A stretch of DNA of 64,000 nucleotides from Sesamum alatum (GCA_034509735.1 JACGWO010000001.1:36583966-36647965); one strand, 5' to 3'; positions 12,342-25,554 are shown, numbered from the stretch's first letter. The notes: a model not told the origin generated them from the sequence alone. A program made the numbers and translations.

Positions 12342-13165
12342 ATGTCTAAGTATCCACCAAACACATCACTAAGAGGCTTATTAAGAGGGAACTAATTACA
12401 CGAATTGACTGTGAAATCTTAAGATGGTCTTAGATTTCCAGAACATTAACTCACATACCGGATGAGGACGTTCCTCAGCCCTTGCCGGAAGGGTCGACAA
12501 CTAAAGCAACGCTTGGCGTTCAAAAGTTGAAGGACGATCACCGGCAAGTAGGATATAATAATGTTGGCTCAAACTATGCTTCGTTTGCATCATGTCGATA
12601 TGGTCCGGGACCAACATGTAGGGTAAGATGCAACTAAGGTATTTTTGAAGCTAAGATGACGGAAGGGATGTCTGTACAAAGAACATGGAGTGATGAGGCA
12701 ATCCCTAGTGGAGAAGCTCAAAAGATCTCCACGTCAGTCTTGAAATAGAGACGTATATTGACATGATCCTTCAGTCTCTTCCTTCTTCCTACGAACCATT
12801 AATTGTCAACATGAATGAGCTTAGAAAAGATCTTCATAGGTTGGTAATTATGTTGATCTAGTGTGAGGCAACGATTGCAAAATCTGCGGTGTCAGTACTA
12901 GTAGGAGAGGCTTCAACCTCCACAAGCGAAAGGCAAGGGTGCCAGACGCCAAAAGAGGAAGAAGGGTAAGGTGAGATCAACTATTACGCACTTCGAGTGC
13001 TGTTCCCTCGAGTGCTATTACGCACTTCGAGTGGAGGTAAAGGAAAGAGCAAAAGGTTCAAGCAATCAAGTACACAGATTTATAAGAACGTAAGCATTCA
13101 CTGCCGAAAAGAGGGCCATTGGAAAAGGGAGTATCCTAAACCCCTCTCCAATGTAGGTAAAATTT
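12342..13165 (+). pseudogene. gag: Degenerate copia gag
   Basis: Starts with ATGTCTAAG at 12342, the same start as at 30725 and 63652. It follows the gag layout: N-terminal TSLRGLL-type segment, LPEGS near 12480, the VQ-TWSDEAIP segment near 12680, and a broken zinc knuckle at 13088-13140 in which a CxxC pair is partly lost but GHWKRE remains. Stops interrupt every frame. A short duplication near 12975-13030 repeats the phrase ATTACGCACTTCGAGTG. It cannot give a functional protein. Confidence 0.75.
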
Positions 13166-15478
13166 GATATTGAGTATTGACATGATCACTTTTACTCTAT
13201 TTGGTATTTGATACCATTCCTGTCACTAATCTGCGGGTGGTTTGCAGAAAGTGAATAAGGACTTAAAAGCCAAGAATAGTTCTAAGATTCAACAATGGCA
13301 AGGTCCATTGCTGAAAAGGACTAGAGACTTGTTAGGCCCATAATCATGATCATGTTAGGATAGTTTATAGAAATTACGTAATCTAGCATGATCAAAAGTA
13401 TGTCTCTTTGTTGGACAAAGGTTTTATTTCATACATATTTGATCAACAAAATTATTGAATATTATTTCATGTTTGCTAGTGTTTGCACGTAAATTCCTAG
13501 AATACCATCCCATAAAAGGTTTATGGATACTTAAAATTCAAATTATCTAAATGGATTAATCAAGACCAACTTACAGATTTGGCATCTACAACAACTAGGA
13601 CGTTTCCTCTCATTAAAGATAAGTAAATTGGAAAGTTCGATGAATCTAGAAATAGATGATTCGAATCGACTAAATTTACAAGTATTTTATGAAGAAGAAA
13701 GTCCCAAAGCTCTTTGTTGGACGAAGTAGGCTTGCCAAATAGTCTATTGAAAGGGAGCCAATAAGACAACTGTAGGTTACTAATACACAAGACCATAAGA
13801 GGGTTCAAAAGTCTAAAGGTCCCATAGAAGGATTGGGAATTAGACTTGAGGGGGTGAACCATAAATGGTCCCAAAATTAGACCTATTTCGAATAGGATTG
13901 AAAAGGCCGTGTATTTAATGGGATCTCTTGAGCATCCAGTTGAGAATGGAATTCTCAATTAAATGTTTCCTGTAAAGGCTAAGTATGAGATAAGGGGAAC
14001 GATCAAGTCTCATTGGACAAAGATCGATCGAAATTTCACCAAATTACCTTAGCCCGTGTAGACGTAGACTCGAAAATTGCCAACATATGGAACGTGGCAC
14101 TTTGGTAGGAGTCACGCACGAGGAGCCATGGTTTGGCGAGCCTGTGTCCCGACAAAGTCCTTAAGCATGTAGAAGGATCCTACATACGTCAAGGGACTAG
14201 TGGGAGACAAATTAGACTCGGTGTCTGGTTTGTATGGGTTTACGACAGAATAAGGCTAAACGTTGTTTATAATTGCATTTCTTACTTAAATTGATCAGAT
14301 TCCAAGTCCCCTTAAGAACAAACCCGAATGTCGTAAGAGGTACGAGTGATCGGGATATGTTTGGTCAAATTTGGATAGTGATCCAAATGACCTGCGGAAC
14401 GTGATGTTGGACATCGTAGTAGGATTTATGGAGAGGAGCCATAGAATCTACTAGGAAATTCAAACAAGGTTTGAAACACCGCATAACTGGAATATTCATT
14501 TTGACGAACTCATATGGAGCATGACTCGGTATTAAACGACGTAGGTGATCAGTGGGAGTAGAAATGGTGTTCCATGTGTTTAAATGTGTAATGTCTTGAT
14601 TCATGGATGAATTCAAGATATTAGGAATCACTAAAACACAACTGTAACTCACGAAAATTCTCCATGACATTTTAGGGTTCCCACATACATATCATGAATT
14701 AATTTTTTCCAAAGATTTAGTCAATGGTAGACTGATGAGAAAACACAAATATGTAGAGAGACAAGTTGTTCGAGACACAGTCATGATAAGACTGATGAGA
14801 AAGGTTAGATTCTATGAATAAAGCATAAAGTCATTTGAGACTTAGTCACGGTGGACTAATGAGAAGGCTTGGATGTTGAGTATCCCCTACGTTTTAACCT
14901 TAGGCAAACACACGATATGTTTAATCGGTGCAAAGGAATCGATGTTGAGTGTGCTTCTTGCATGGCTCAACAAAAATCGGTAATGCACAGAGGGGTTGAA
15001 GACAGCAATCAAGAACGATCCTTAGTACCTGAATAAGGACTAAAGATGTGCTCATGATGCATCGTCTGTTGAGAGTTGCTTTGGAAGGCTAAAGCGATAC
15101 TAGCTTCCAGAGCATAAGTGAAAATCAGTTGGTCTCAAAGGTATACAGTCAGGCTCAATGACGAATGCATCGGATAGTTGTCACTGATGAAGACCGCGTC
15201 CATCGGATAGACGTGGTGCCTAGCATGGCCAAGCTATGTTCGCCTATATGACAGGCAACTTGGCTATGAGAGTATTGGCACGAGATCTCATCACAAGATC
15301 CACGAAAATATTCTTAGACAACCACCATCTCTAGGAGCCAATGGTGGATAGAGGTAACACGGTTAGACCGTATTGCTTCGGCAAGGAAATATAAGCGGAG
15401 TCACAATACCTTAGTTAGTATTATAGATTACTCATACTCAGAGGATTCTGAACAAAGTGGGTAATTGACTTAATGGTC
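13166..15478 (+). pseudogene. Degenerate copia pol, plus strand
   Basis: Heavily decayed pol. Positions 13549-13700 still resemble the GAG-pre-integrase segment (WHLQ-LGR-like). Positions 14180-14230 resemble the end of integrase (YVKGLVGDKL-like). Positions 14700-15000 contain the RT C-terminal repeats also seen at 35250. Positions 15080-15460 align with RNase H in broken frames. The minus-strand open frames here (13560-13958, 14365-14670) have no recognisable domain and are antisense to pol. Confidence 0.65.
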
Positions 15479-15489
15479 AAGTGGGAGAT
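15479..15489 (+). promoter_or_regulatory. Polypurine tract
   Basis: AAGTGGGAGAT immediately before the TGTTAG start of the 3' LTR, the standard plus-strand primer position for copia elements. The same motif precedes the LTR at 35987. Confidence 0.8.
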
Positions 15490-17634
15490 TGTTAGAATAG
15501 GTGACCAGAAAGTCAATGGTATTGTCTGTTCTGAGAACCATTCGTCAATCTTTGAACAAGTAATATTATGTTAATGAATGTAGTAAGGATTCATAGGCAT
15601 AAGTTTGTTGTGCTTACTTCTTGCATCGTTCTGATATCACAACAAATGCCCACAGACTGAAATAACATTTCGGGAAATTGGAACTACGCTTGGAGATAGG
15701 TTTATGAAATCAGTTTCGCCGAATCGGTATGAAATACTCCAAGTCAAAGGAATCTCGAGACAGGGCATCGAGAATCCAGTTGAGACTTGCACTAAGCATC
15801 TGCAGTTGCATTTCATCGACAAATGACGAGGCTCGTCCATGCAGTGTTAGCGGGTCAGCAAGCTAGGTGGCTGCTGACTAAGGTGACTCGCGGGAATCAT
15901 AATATGGAAGCCACTCAGGCCTGGTTGGTATGACTCGTATTCCCGGTTCTGATAGTACGGGATTAGTCCTCGGACTTGAGGATCACGGCAGTCCCTTACA
16001 TACTAAGGTTGTTTCTTGGTTCTGGTGAAATTTGACCAGGTTATATCACATGGTCATCATAATCCTTGTCCAATGCAGTCAAAGTATGTAAGAACGGTGT
16101 CTTCCAAGATAGGATCTATCCCCTGTCAAAGGATATGATAGCGAGATCTCCTATGCTCTCTGAGATGGTTTAGACTCACAAAGTCTATGGCCATAGAACT
16201 TGATCTAGTGGGAAAGGATTTCCTGCATAGAGTTAAACATATCTCGAGCATTAAGCATAGATGCCCAAGTTAAGGATGGGAACCGACATCCTAATTCCAT
16301 GCCCTAGACTAAAGGCCGGGAGACAGGCAACAGTAGGACCGTACACATACGTATTGAGCGACGGTAGAACCGTACCTGCATGTAACTCGGAGCCTAAATG
16401 TTCACACCAAATATTCACCTAGTCTTTAGTGCCATGGACCGTTCCTAGATGGCCACCCATGGTAACGGACTGCTTTGGTTATGAAATAACAAGAAGTAGG
16501 TCCAAGTCGAGCTGAAAGGTAAACCTAAAGAGTCACACCCGCTACACCATATGAAAGGGAATTAATTTGGAATTAATTCCGGGAGAAGGTTTAATTTAAT
16601 GGAATTAAATTATACTTCTTGGAGATTCAAGCCTCGATGGATTATTTGGAATAATCGGGCTTGAGTTCATAAATTAGATTTATGGATTTTATAAAGCATG
16701 GGCTTCCCTTTTAATTAGATTAAAAGGGTGAATTAATTAATGGGCATGGTGTATTAAAAGAGGATTAATATAAAGTCCATGAGACTTTTTAATTTAGAAC
16801 TAAATAAAGTCCATTCCATAAATTAATTAATGGGCTTGGTATATTAAATATGATTTAATATAAAGTCCATGGGACTATTTAATTTAGAATTAAATAGGCC
16901 CATTCCATAAAGCCCATCAAAATAGATGGACAAGATTTGATCAAGGGATTGATGAGATGAAGAGCTATGATTAATTTGACTTAATCAATGCCTAGATTGA
17001 CTAGGATTTGACTAGGTCAAAATCCTAGTCAAGTGTGCCTCTTTGGAAGAAGTTGAGTAGGAATAGGAAATTCTATTTTCTATAAATACTCAAACACACA
17101 CACACACACCTACTAATCTCTACAACTCTCATCTCTCTTCTCTTCAATTTTCGTCCATCCCTCTTCTTCACTCTCCAAGATTTCTACTTTGTTCTTCTTG
17201 ATTTATTCAAGTTAGAAAATAAGAGACATCGATTGCGTTAATTGATAGCGTGTATCGATGTCTCTTCTCCCCAAATAATTTCTTGCTAGCACAAGGGTTA
17301 TTTGCTTTCCGGTGTAGCGAATGAGATGATTTAGAGGGTCTCTTTCTTGAGATCTTGGTGCAAAATGGGGAACAATGCATGTAGCCGAACGAAGATAAAA
17401 CTACAACCGGGTAGGTTATTTAATTATGTTTTTCGGTTCAAATTTATGGCCTCCATGTTGTGTTTTATTGAACATGAGATACACCAAACGTCCAGGAGAA
17501 TCAAGGGCACACCCCTTGATTCCTTTAGGTATGTTATGCATGCTTTAAATTCTGTTTAATTATGCTTTACAATTTTTATTATGCTATCTTTCGCGCTTCC
17601 ACTATTCGCGTTCATCTCCTGGGCCGATCCACAT
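15490..17634 (+). mobile_element. Ty1/copia LTR (3' LTR), terminus lost
   Basis: Begins TGTTAGAATAGG at 15490 after the polypurine tract and runs to GGGCCGATCCACA near 17634. There it breaks into minus-strand RNase H sequence before the final CA. The conserved core is near 16432-16475. A CACACA run and CT-rich 5' transcript-like region lie at 17085-17170. Confidence 0.83.
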
Positions 17635-19067
17635 AACGTTTCAATATAGCCCTGTTGTTATCACATAAGATAACCACAGGCTCAGCAATGCTAGGCACCA
17701 TACCCAACTCTTGGATGTAGTTTCTCATCCAAACCGCTTCCTTGGTAGCTTCTAAAGCTGCTATGTATTCAGCCTCAGTGGTGGAATCAGTTGTGGTGTC
17801 TTGCTTGGAACTTTTCAAGTTACCACTCCACCATTATGTCTGAACACATAGCCCGATTGGGACTTGGCATCATCGTCATCCGACTGGAAGCTAGCATCGC
17901 TAAAGCCTTCCAGAATCAACTCTCTAACACCATAGACCAAGAATATATCCTTAGTCCTCCTTAGGTACTTAAGGATACTCTTGACTGCATTCCAATGTGC
18001 CTCGCCTGCATAGGACTGATATCTGCTAGTTCCACTTAAAGCGTGGGCGACATCAGGCCTCGTGCAGTAGACGATATACTGGATGCTGCCTACGGCAGAA
18101 GCATAGGGGATGGACTTCGTCCTTTCAAGCTCCTCACTAGTCTTGGGAGACTGCTTCTTAGATAACTTAATCCCATGCCTCATAGGAAGGAAACCTCGTT
18201 TTGACTTATCCATGTTGAATCCTTTCAAGATTTTCTCAATATACGAGTTTCGGGTCATTCCTAACATTCTTTTAGATCTGTCCCTGACAATCTGGATGCT
18301 TAGAATGTAGGAAGCTTCACCCAAATCCTTCATGAAAAATTGAGTGGATAACCATGCATTTTGTCACCTAACATTCTGATGTCATTCCCAATGAGCAGAA
18401 TGTCGTCCACATAAAGCACTAGGAATACTATAGAGCTCCCACCGACCTTCTTGTGTACATAAGGGTCATATTCGTTTTTTATGAAATCATATCCTCGTAT
18501 GACTTGATCAAAGTGAATGTTTCAACTACGGGATACTTGTTTGAGGCCATAGATGGACTTTTGGAGACGACAGACTTTCTGCTCTTCTCCAACGATTGTG
18601 AATCCCTCCGGCTGATCCATATAGATCTCTTCCTCAACGAAACCGTTAAGCGTTGTTTTCACGTCCATCTGCTATGGCAAGCATGATCCGGATGGACTTA
18701 GCCATGGCTACTGGCGAGTAGGTATCCTCAAAATCAACCCCAGGTCCTTGAGTGTAACCTTTCGCCACTAGCCTAGCCTTGAAGGTAGTCACTTCTCCAT
18801 CAACGACAAGTTTACTCTTATAGACCCATTTGCACCCGACTTGTTTAAAACCTTTGGGTAGGTCTACAAGTATCCACACTTGGTTTGCGCTCATGGAGTC
18901 CATTTCAGTCTTCATGGCCTTAAGCCACTTGCCCTAGTCGATGTTCGACATCGCAGCCCCAAATGTCTTAGGATCGTTATCCAACTGACTGGTCACGCTT
19001 AAGAAACCATACCTCACGGGAGGCACGACACTCTGGCTGACCTACGAAAAGAACTGGAACGTCAGTG
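17635..19067 (-). pseudogene. Best copia pol: reverse transcriptase and RNase H, with frameshifts
   Basis: Reading down the minus strand: 18915-18646 encodes the RT entry region (QVWILVDLPKGFKQVGCKW...RLVAKGYTQGPGVDFEDTYSPVA). A frameshifted middle follows. The intact YVDD catalytic motif lies at about 18425-18400 (LYVDDILLIGNDI). 18333-17815 encodes the RT C-terminus (MKDLGEASYILSIQI, GIKLSKKQSP, TRPDVAHALS, ILKYLRRTKD). 17818-17650 encodes RNase H (DSTTEAEYIAALEATKEAVW...CDNN). At least two frameshifts and several stops prevent function. The upstream part, including integrase, continues at 21987-22584 beyond an inserted solo LTR. Confidence 0.9.
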
Positions 19068-19072
19068 GTAAC
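19068..19072. repeat. Target-site duplication GTAAC, left copy
   Basis: GTAAC at 19068-19072 is repeated at 21982-21986 on the other side of the LTR. This is the 5-bp duplication expected of LTR-retrotransposon integration, and pol reads on across it. Confidence 0.9.
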
Positions 19073-21981
19073 TGAAGGACAAGCGGATCCGCCCGGGAGC
19101 GCGAGCGGAAGCGAGAAAGGCGAGAAATTGCGTAAATTTAAATCAAATTCAAAAATACGCGAATCCCAAGGGGTGTACCCTTGGGTGCTCAACCGGGCGT
19201 TCGATGTAGGATGTGTAAATATTAAAACATACATTTAAGCACATAGGGCATAGATATATAAATGAAATCAATCAAAGCGTAATAAACCGTTACCTTTGAT
19301 TGTTTAGCATATGCTCCCGGCTACTTGCGTTGTTCCTTCTCCGGAATGCTCACGAAAATCCATACGTATGGATTCTCCAAAGGTGATCCACACCACACCG
19401 GAAGAAACACACGTTCTTCTTGCTAGAAAACAACGGGTTTAGAAGGAATCGGTTTAAGAGAAGAACACTATGAATTAGTGTTCTCTTAAAGTTACTTTGT
19501 TCTTATTCTTGATTCAAAATCAAGTGAACAACACAAGTGTGAGAGAGGGAGGGAGCACGAAATTTTGAGAGAGAGGAGAGGATTTTGTCTTCTCTTTTTC
19601 CTAGAAAAAGATGAATAATGAATCACTTATGCTAGGTGTTGTATATTCTAATATATATACATAATTAATGTGATTATTGGAATGTGTCTAGGTTCATCCA
19701 AGGATGTCTAGATTCATTCCAATCAATCACCATCAATTCTTCAATCAAGCCTACCAAAATTTATGGTATGATCAAATCATACCAAAAGGGAAGAGCTTGA
19801 TTGGAGTTGATTTGTCTCTTTCCAAAAGAGATAAGTCAACATACCACCTAGCATGAAACATGGCTGATTTTGCTTCCTCCAAGGGAGCGTGTCGGCCATG
19901 TTTAATTAAGGAAAGAAGTCCAACTTCTTCCCATTCCAAATTAAGAATTATTTCTCCTCTCGGGTATAATTTAACGGACCGGGTTTTATCGTAATCCAAT
20001 TGCGACTAACCCAATATTAAATACAATTTAATGTCCACTTAAATTATTCCCGTTGATCTTTTAATCCAATTAAAAGATCCAACGTCTCAACATCTCAACT
20101 TTCCATATTTAATCGAAAATCCAATTTACCGATTAAATGAAAGCCCGATACAATATCGGCCCGTCCATCCAATGGACTTTCCCTTAAGTAATCCAATTAC
20201 TTATTTTATCCTTCGAGATTGACTCCAAGTCGATCTCTCAACCTCCTCAGTGATTTGTGTGTGACCCTTTAGGTTCACCCTCAGCTAGACTTGGGCCCGT
20301 GTCCCACAAGGGCCCGTTACCATGGGTGGCCGTCTAGCAACGGTCCATGGCACTAGAGACTAGGTGAATTGGCGTGAACATTTAGGCGCCGATTCCGTAC
20401 GGGTACGATCCTTCCGTCTACCGTCTCCCGGCCTTAGTCTAGGGTATGGAATTGGGCGTCGGTTCCCATCCTTGACTAGGCATCTATGCTTAATACTCGA
20501 GACCACGTATGCTTCATTGCGTCGACACAGGAAACCATTCCCTGTTCGACCAACCACTGTGGCCACAGCTTCAAACAGCATGAACGTGTCTCCGAGTGCA
20601 TAGGAGATACCTCTGTCACATACTGACAAGGGACGGATCCTCTTCTTGGAATCCACCGTCCTCGCTACACATTCCGACTGCACTGGACAAGGCTTATGAT
20701 TAGGGGTGGCAATTCAACCCGGACCCGGCAAAACCCGCCCTGGACCCGCCCCTAATGGGGCGGGTTCGGGTCCAAAAATTTGAAGATGGGGCGGGTCCCG
20801 GGTCCGGGGCGGGTCTCGGGTCCTTAAGGACCCGCCCCGTTTAGAGATATATATATATATTTCTTTTATTTTATTATGATAGAATAAACACTAACAAAAT
20901 ATTGTATCATTTAATTTATTTATTGTTAGGTACATCTTCAATAGTTGATAAATTGAAAAATTATCCCACAATATTTAACGATTAGAAAGACGAAAAAGTT
21001 GTTACTAATCTCTAATAAATAATTCAATATAAATTGTTTGAGTTGTTCTATTATGAACAATTTTATTTATACTTGAAATTCTTTTTCGACTTGAATTTCA
21101 GTTAGATCATGAACAAATAATTTTATTTGTAATTGATATATTAAATTTTAATTTTTTTTAATTTGTAAAACAAATAAAAAATAAAAAAATTTAAAAAAAC
21201 CGGGTCTACCGAGTTAGACCCGCCCCGGCGGGTTTTGTACCGGGGCGGGGCGGGGCGGGTCCCGGGTTGAAAAATAACCGGGGCGGGGCGGGTCCCGGGT
21301 CCTTCCCGGAGTTGGCGGGGCGGGTCTTGGGTCCACCCAAACCCGCCCCATACCCGCCCCGTTGCCACCCCTACTTATGATAATCATCTTACAGAATGAT
21401 TACCTCTCGCCAGATCCAAGATACAGCCGTCCTGTGCACGCGACTGCCATGATCCCTCAAGTCTGAGGATTACTCCTGTACTATCGGAACCGGGGAAAAC
21501 CAATCATACCGACCAAGCCTCCAAGGCTTCCATATGATGATCCCCGCGAGTCAGTCCAGTCGGCTCCACCCTAGTCGACCAACCCATCAAGATCGTGTAG
21601 GCGTCCCACGCCTGTCGCCGATGAAACACGGCACTCATCCAATGAACACGACTCTTGACGCAAGTATCAATAGGACTCTCGATGCCCTGTCTCGAGGTCC
21701 TCGACTTGGAACGTTTCAGACCCAACTCTTAATCAGTTGGTTTCATGACCACCATCCAATGCGTGGCCCAACTGCACGAGTTGTTATCCATGGTCTGTGG
21801 GCTTTGTTGCGATATAAGTTAAACACCATTTTAACAAATGTAAGATGAGCGCAACAAAGAAGGTACCATTGGTGACGAATACTCATCTTATTCATCACAT
21901 AATAATATTACATTCACATCAAGTTGTCGGATAGGTTACAAATTGCCAAACCTATTGGCTTTCTGGTCACCTATTCCAACA
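19073..21981 (-). mobile_element. Solo Ty1/copia LTR carrying a hAT element
   Basis: A complete minus-strand LTR from the CA end at 19073 to the TG end at 21981. It is flanked by GTAAC on both sides and sits within pol, with no internal region attached. It is therefore a solo LTR left by recombination between two LTRs. Removing the 673-bp hAT element and its 8-bp duplication leaves about 2.23 kb, the subfamily's normal length. The right end is nearly identical to 1-333. Confidence 0.93.
20701..21373. mobile_element. Non-autonomous hAT element
   Basis: A 673-bp element with perfect 12-bp terminal inverted repeats TAGGGGTGGCAA / TTGCCACCCCTA. It is flanked by the 8-bp direct repeat CTTATGAT (20693-20700 and 21374-21381), as hAT transposases make. 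The LTR at 3957-6294 has the empty site (GGCTTATGATGATCATC near 5547). Both ends are rich in GGGCGGG/CCCGCCC repeats and form long inverted arms around an AT-rich centre. There is no transposase. Open frames on its arms are not believed. Confidence 0.95.
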
Positions 21982-21986
21982 GTAAC
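21982..21986. repeat. Target-site duplication GTAAC, right copy
   Basis: Right-hand copy of the GTAAC duplication flanking the solo LTR that ends at 21981. Confidence 0.9.
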
Positions 21987-22584
21987 TGTGGGCGTAGACA
22001 TGATAGGAGCCGGTGGTCCAGGTACCGTAGTTGGCTCCTCGTAAGGTAGCTCAACATACTGGGCCTGGAGAGGCTCTCCAACATTTTGTGCCTCGCGAGG
22101 TTGCTCAACCCGTTGGGTACTTAACCTAAAACCTCTTAATGAGGTATCCAGAGCTTCTCGTGTTGATGATTGATTTGTCTCACTTGATTTCTCAAGGAGC
22201 ACTTCATCACGTTGGATATTTGTTGGAAAATCTTTTTCCAAGAGCATTACATTCCTCGAAAAAAAGACCTTCTGTTCTGAGGTGTCATAAAATTAATAAC
22301 CTACAGTTTCCTATGGATATCCAACGAACTTGCACAAGCTAGATCTCGATTCTAACTTGTCTCCCGCTAACCTCTTAACGTATGCAGGGCTACCCCACAC
22401 TCTCAAATATTTGGAGGAAGCAAGCTTGTCGTGCCATATCTCATATGGTATTTGGGTCACGGATCTTGATGGTGCTAAGTTCAATAACTTGGCTACCGTT
22501 TCCAGTGCATAGCCCCAAAAAGACAAGGGCAGTTCAGTAAAACTCATCATGGATCGGACCATGTATAACAGTGCTCAATTCCTC
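21987..22584 (-). pseudogene. Copia integrase C-terminal region
   Basis: On the minus strand, 22562-22311 reads MVRSMMSFTELPLSFWGYA...YEIWHDK...YVKRLAGDKLESRSSLCKFVGYP, typical of the copia integrase end, which ranges from the catalytic core exit to the GYP turn. Upstream to 22584 the RNRTLLDM motif can be made out with its second Arg codon turned into a stop (CGA to TGA). 22247-21987 is the linker between integrase and RT, rich in Glu and Pro. It runs into the solo LTR and resumes at 19067. Confidence 0.88.
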
Positions 22585-22734
22585 CTTTCAGAGATGCAAG
22601 CCTACGGAGAAAAAGGAAGCCTACGTTGTACGGAGGCTCAAGGCGAGACATCAAGGCGAAACAAATAGAGTAAAAGTCAATAACGAGCATTAGGGTCAGT
22701 GGGAGTGTGGTTGTGTTGCGAGTGTTAAGTTTGT
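22585..22734 (+). mobile_element. Copia leader and pol scraps before an LTR
   Basis: 22587-22665 matches the leader at 29862-29940 (GCAAGCCTACGGAGAAAAAGG). 22679-22730 matches the pol region at 35083-35130 (GAGCATTAGGGTCAGTGGGAG). The two are fused directly, so gag and most of pol have been deleted from this plus-strand element. Confidence 0.7.
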
Positions 22735-24942
22735 TGTTAGAATAGGTGACCAGAAAGCCAATTGGAATGGCAGTTTTGGGTACTATTTAGCGATCTTTAT
22801 TAAAGTACTATTAACTTGATGAATATAGTAAGTATTCATCCGTGGCACTATGTGATTGTTGTGCTTACGGATTACGTTAAACGATGTTTTAACGTCACAA
22901 CAAGTTCCCACAGACCAATTGGATAACCCATATAGTTGGGCTGCCCATTGGATGGCAGCTATGAAAAAAACTTCTGAGGGTTGGTCTGAAATATTCCAAG
23001 TCGAGGACCTCGAGACACGGCATCGAGGGTCCTATAGAGACTTGCACTAAGGATTGTATTCATTGGATGAGTATCGTATTTCATCGGCGACAGACGTTGG
23101 ACGTCTATGCAATATTAGTGGGTTAGTTAACAAGGGTATCAGCTGACTTAACTGACTCGCGGGAATCGTCATATGGAAGCCTTGGAGGCTTGGTCGGTAT
23201 GACTGGAATTTTCGGTCCTAGTCCTCGGACTTGAGGAATCATGGCAGTCATATGCATATGAAGGTTGTATCTAGGGTCTGGCACGAGATGTTCGTATCTG
23301 GGATACGTTCATCATAAGCCTTATCCAGTGAAGTCGGAATATGTATTGCGGATGGTGGATTCCAAGATAGGATCCCTCACCTGTCAGTATATGACAGTCG
23401 AGTCTCCTATGTGCTCTAAGACCGTTTAAGCTCTTGAAGTCTATGGCCACAATGATTGGTCGAGTAGGGAATGGTTTCCTATGTCGATCAATAGAGTAAA
23501 CGTGTCTCGAGTTATTGAGCATAGTTGTCTAGTCGAGGATGGGAACCAACACACAATTCCATACCATAGACTTAGACCAAGATACGGATGATGGAAGGAC
23601 CGTACTTGTATGGAACTCAGGAGCCTAAATGTTCACGCCAATATTCACCTAGTCTCTAGTGCCATGGACCATTGCTAGGCGGCCACCCATGGTGATGGGC
23701 GTTTTCCGATTAATGGTTAATTAAAAACTAGTTAATTAAATTAAATTTTATTGACCAATTAAGTTGGACACATGCCCAACTCTAGTTGAGGGTGAACCTA
23801 AAGAGTCACACAAAAATCACTATGGAATTGGTAGAATTAATTTGAAATTAATTCTAGAAGAAGCGAACTAATTTAATTGGATGAAATTAACTCAAGGAGA
23901 AAAGTAAATGATTTGATCAATTATTGGAAAATTCATTTGATGGATGGTCCAAGAATTAATTAATTGGATTAGTTAATTTTTTTACTTAGAACCTATAAAT
24001 TAATTGGATTAATTTATCGAGTTTGGCTTAACTAATTGATTGGATCAATTAATTAGAGTTTGGACTTATGCTTATTTAATTGGATTAAATAAACTTGTGG
24101 GCTTTAATTGGATTAATTAATGCCCAGTGGACATTGTTTGGACTTAATTTAATTAGATTAAATAAAAGTTCAAGACTAGTAGTCCTACTCCATGGAAAAA
24201 TATATTTTATAGCAAGTGAAGGAGGAATTAAAATCCTCCACATGTGAGGCACATGTGACAAGCCATTATGTGGTTTTATGGGTGGTTTACTTGCTATTTA
24301 CTTGCTATAAACGTGCATGGTTATGTAGATAGTGGTGTGTGTATGTAGGTTGTTTTGGAAGTTAACAATAGAAGTTAAATTTTGAATTCAACAATTCTAC
24401 ATACACAAAACTATTCATATAACTTTTACGGGATGCACTTGCACGAATTTTTTCCAGCAAAAACTCTTTAAAAACTCTGAAAATAATTTCCTTTTTGTTT
24501 TCATACCTTTTGCAAAGGTTGAACTTATAAATATTCCAAAAGGCACTAAACAATAGTGTTGTTTTAGAAGTGCTTTTTCTTCTTTCTCCACTTCTATCTA
24601 GCAATAGAATAGAGGATATACATTCCATAGTGTGGTCTAGACAAATTAGAGGGATTCTAATTTCGATCCTCAAGTTAACGAAGGAGAAACGTAAAGGAAA
24701 CAACGCTAGATTCGGTTCTACATATATCGTACTAAGGTTGGTTTTCATTTAAATTTTATGAACCTTTGTTCATATCCTTTAAGCCACATGTTCAGCATCT
24801 TCACCTCTTTATTTATGCTCTTGACGAACACCGAACGCCTGGGAACTTCAAAGGGAACACCGCTTTGAACCCGTTTAAATTATGCTTTAAATTCACATTT
24901 TTACGCTTCCGTTGCGTTCTCGGGCCGTACGCGATTCTTTCA
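22735..24942 (+). mobile_element. Ty1/copia LTR, full length
   Basis: A 2208-bp LTR from TGTTAGAATAGGTGACC at 22735 to TCTTTCA at 24942, followed at once by a primer-binding site. The conserved core is near 23660-23700. It has internal scraps upstream and a leader downstream, so it acts as a shared LTR between tandem internal parts. The minus frame at 24362-24748 and others inside it are not recognisable proteins. Confidence 0.9.
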
Positions 24943-24943
24943 G

Positions 24944-24956
24944 TGGTATCAGAGCC
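24944..24956 (+). promoter_or_regulatory. Primer-binding site (initiator tRNA-Met)
   Basis: TGGTATCAGAGCC, one base after the LTR end. It is complementary to the 3' end of plant initiator tRNA-Met and is the usual primer site for plant Ty1/copia elements. Confidence 0.93.
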
Positions 24957-25554
24957 CGGTTCGGTGTTGTGCTTTAGGAGTAACATGTTATCATGTGTTA
25001 AACATGAAGAATGTGTTTAAAATGCTTTTGGAAAGCATGATTTATGACTTTAAAGCGTGATAATATGTGTAGAAAATATGTGTTAATTTTGCTCTTGAAA
25101 TTATGGATATCCATGCATTTTTTAGAATTGAATTTTCTGTAAATGCATGTTTATGTTTCAGTTTTTAAAGCAGAAATATAAAAAAAAAAATGCTGAAAAA
25201 CAGTGCCGGCCGCTCGGCAGGGGCAGCGGGCCCGCGCCGACGGCCGACAGGCGCGCAGGCATCCTCCCGCGCGTGCTGATGGCGTGCGTGAGCATGGCGG
25301 ACGCCCGCGCCTGTTACTGCACGTGTGAAGGGCGTGCACCGCGTGCAAGCGCTGCGCGCTGGGCGCGTAGTGTTGTGCACAACGGCTGCGCGCGCGGGCA
25401 TGCGGTCACCGTTTACCGGTCGGAACGACTAGGCAATTTTGCACCGTTTTTCGTAAAAATTTTGGTTTTCTGTATTTCTGCTAATTTTCTAAAATTATTG
25501 ACTTTGGCATATTTTAAATTTTAGTTAATTTAGATTTTTCTAAAATTACTTTTA
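24957..25554 (+). mobile_element. Ty1/copia leader with GC-rich block
   Basis: Leader of the element whose 5' LTR is 22735-24942. After AT-rich sequence and a run of A, positions 25203-25440 form a GC-rich block with many GCGCGC and GGCGC motifs. AT-rich leader then resumes. The 125-codon frame across the block is a composition effect. The leader is cut at about 25555 by another LTR. Confidence 0.8.

Noticed and set aside
13560..13958. 132-codon minus-strand frame
   Set aside because: Antisense to the degenerate GAG-pre-integrase/integrase region of a plus-strand copia relic.
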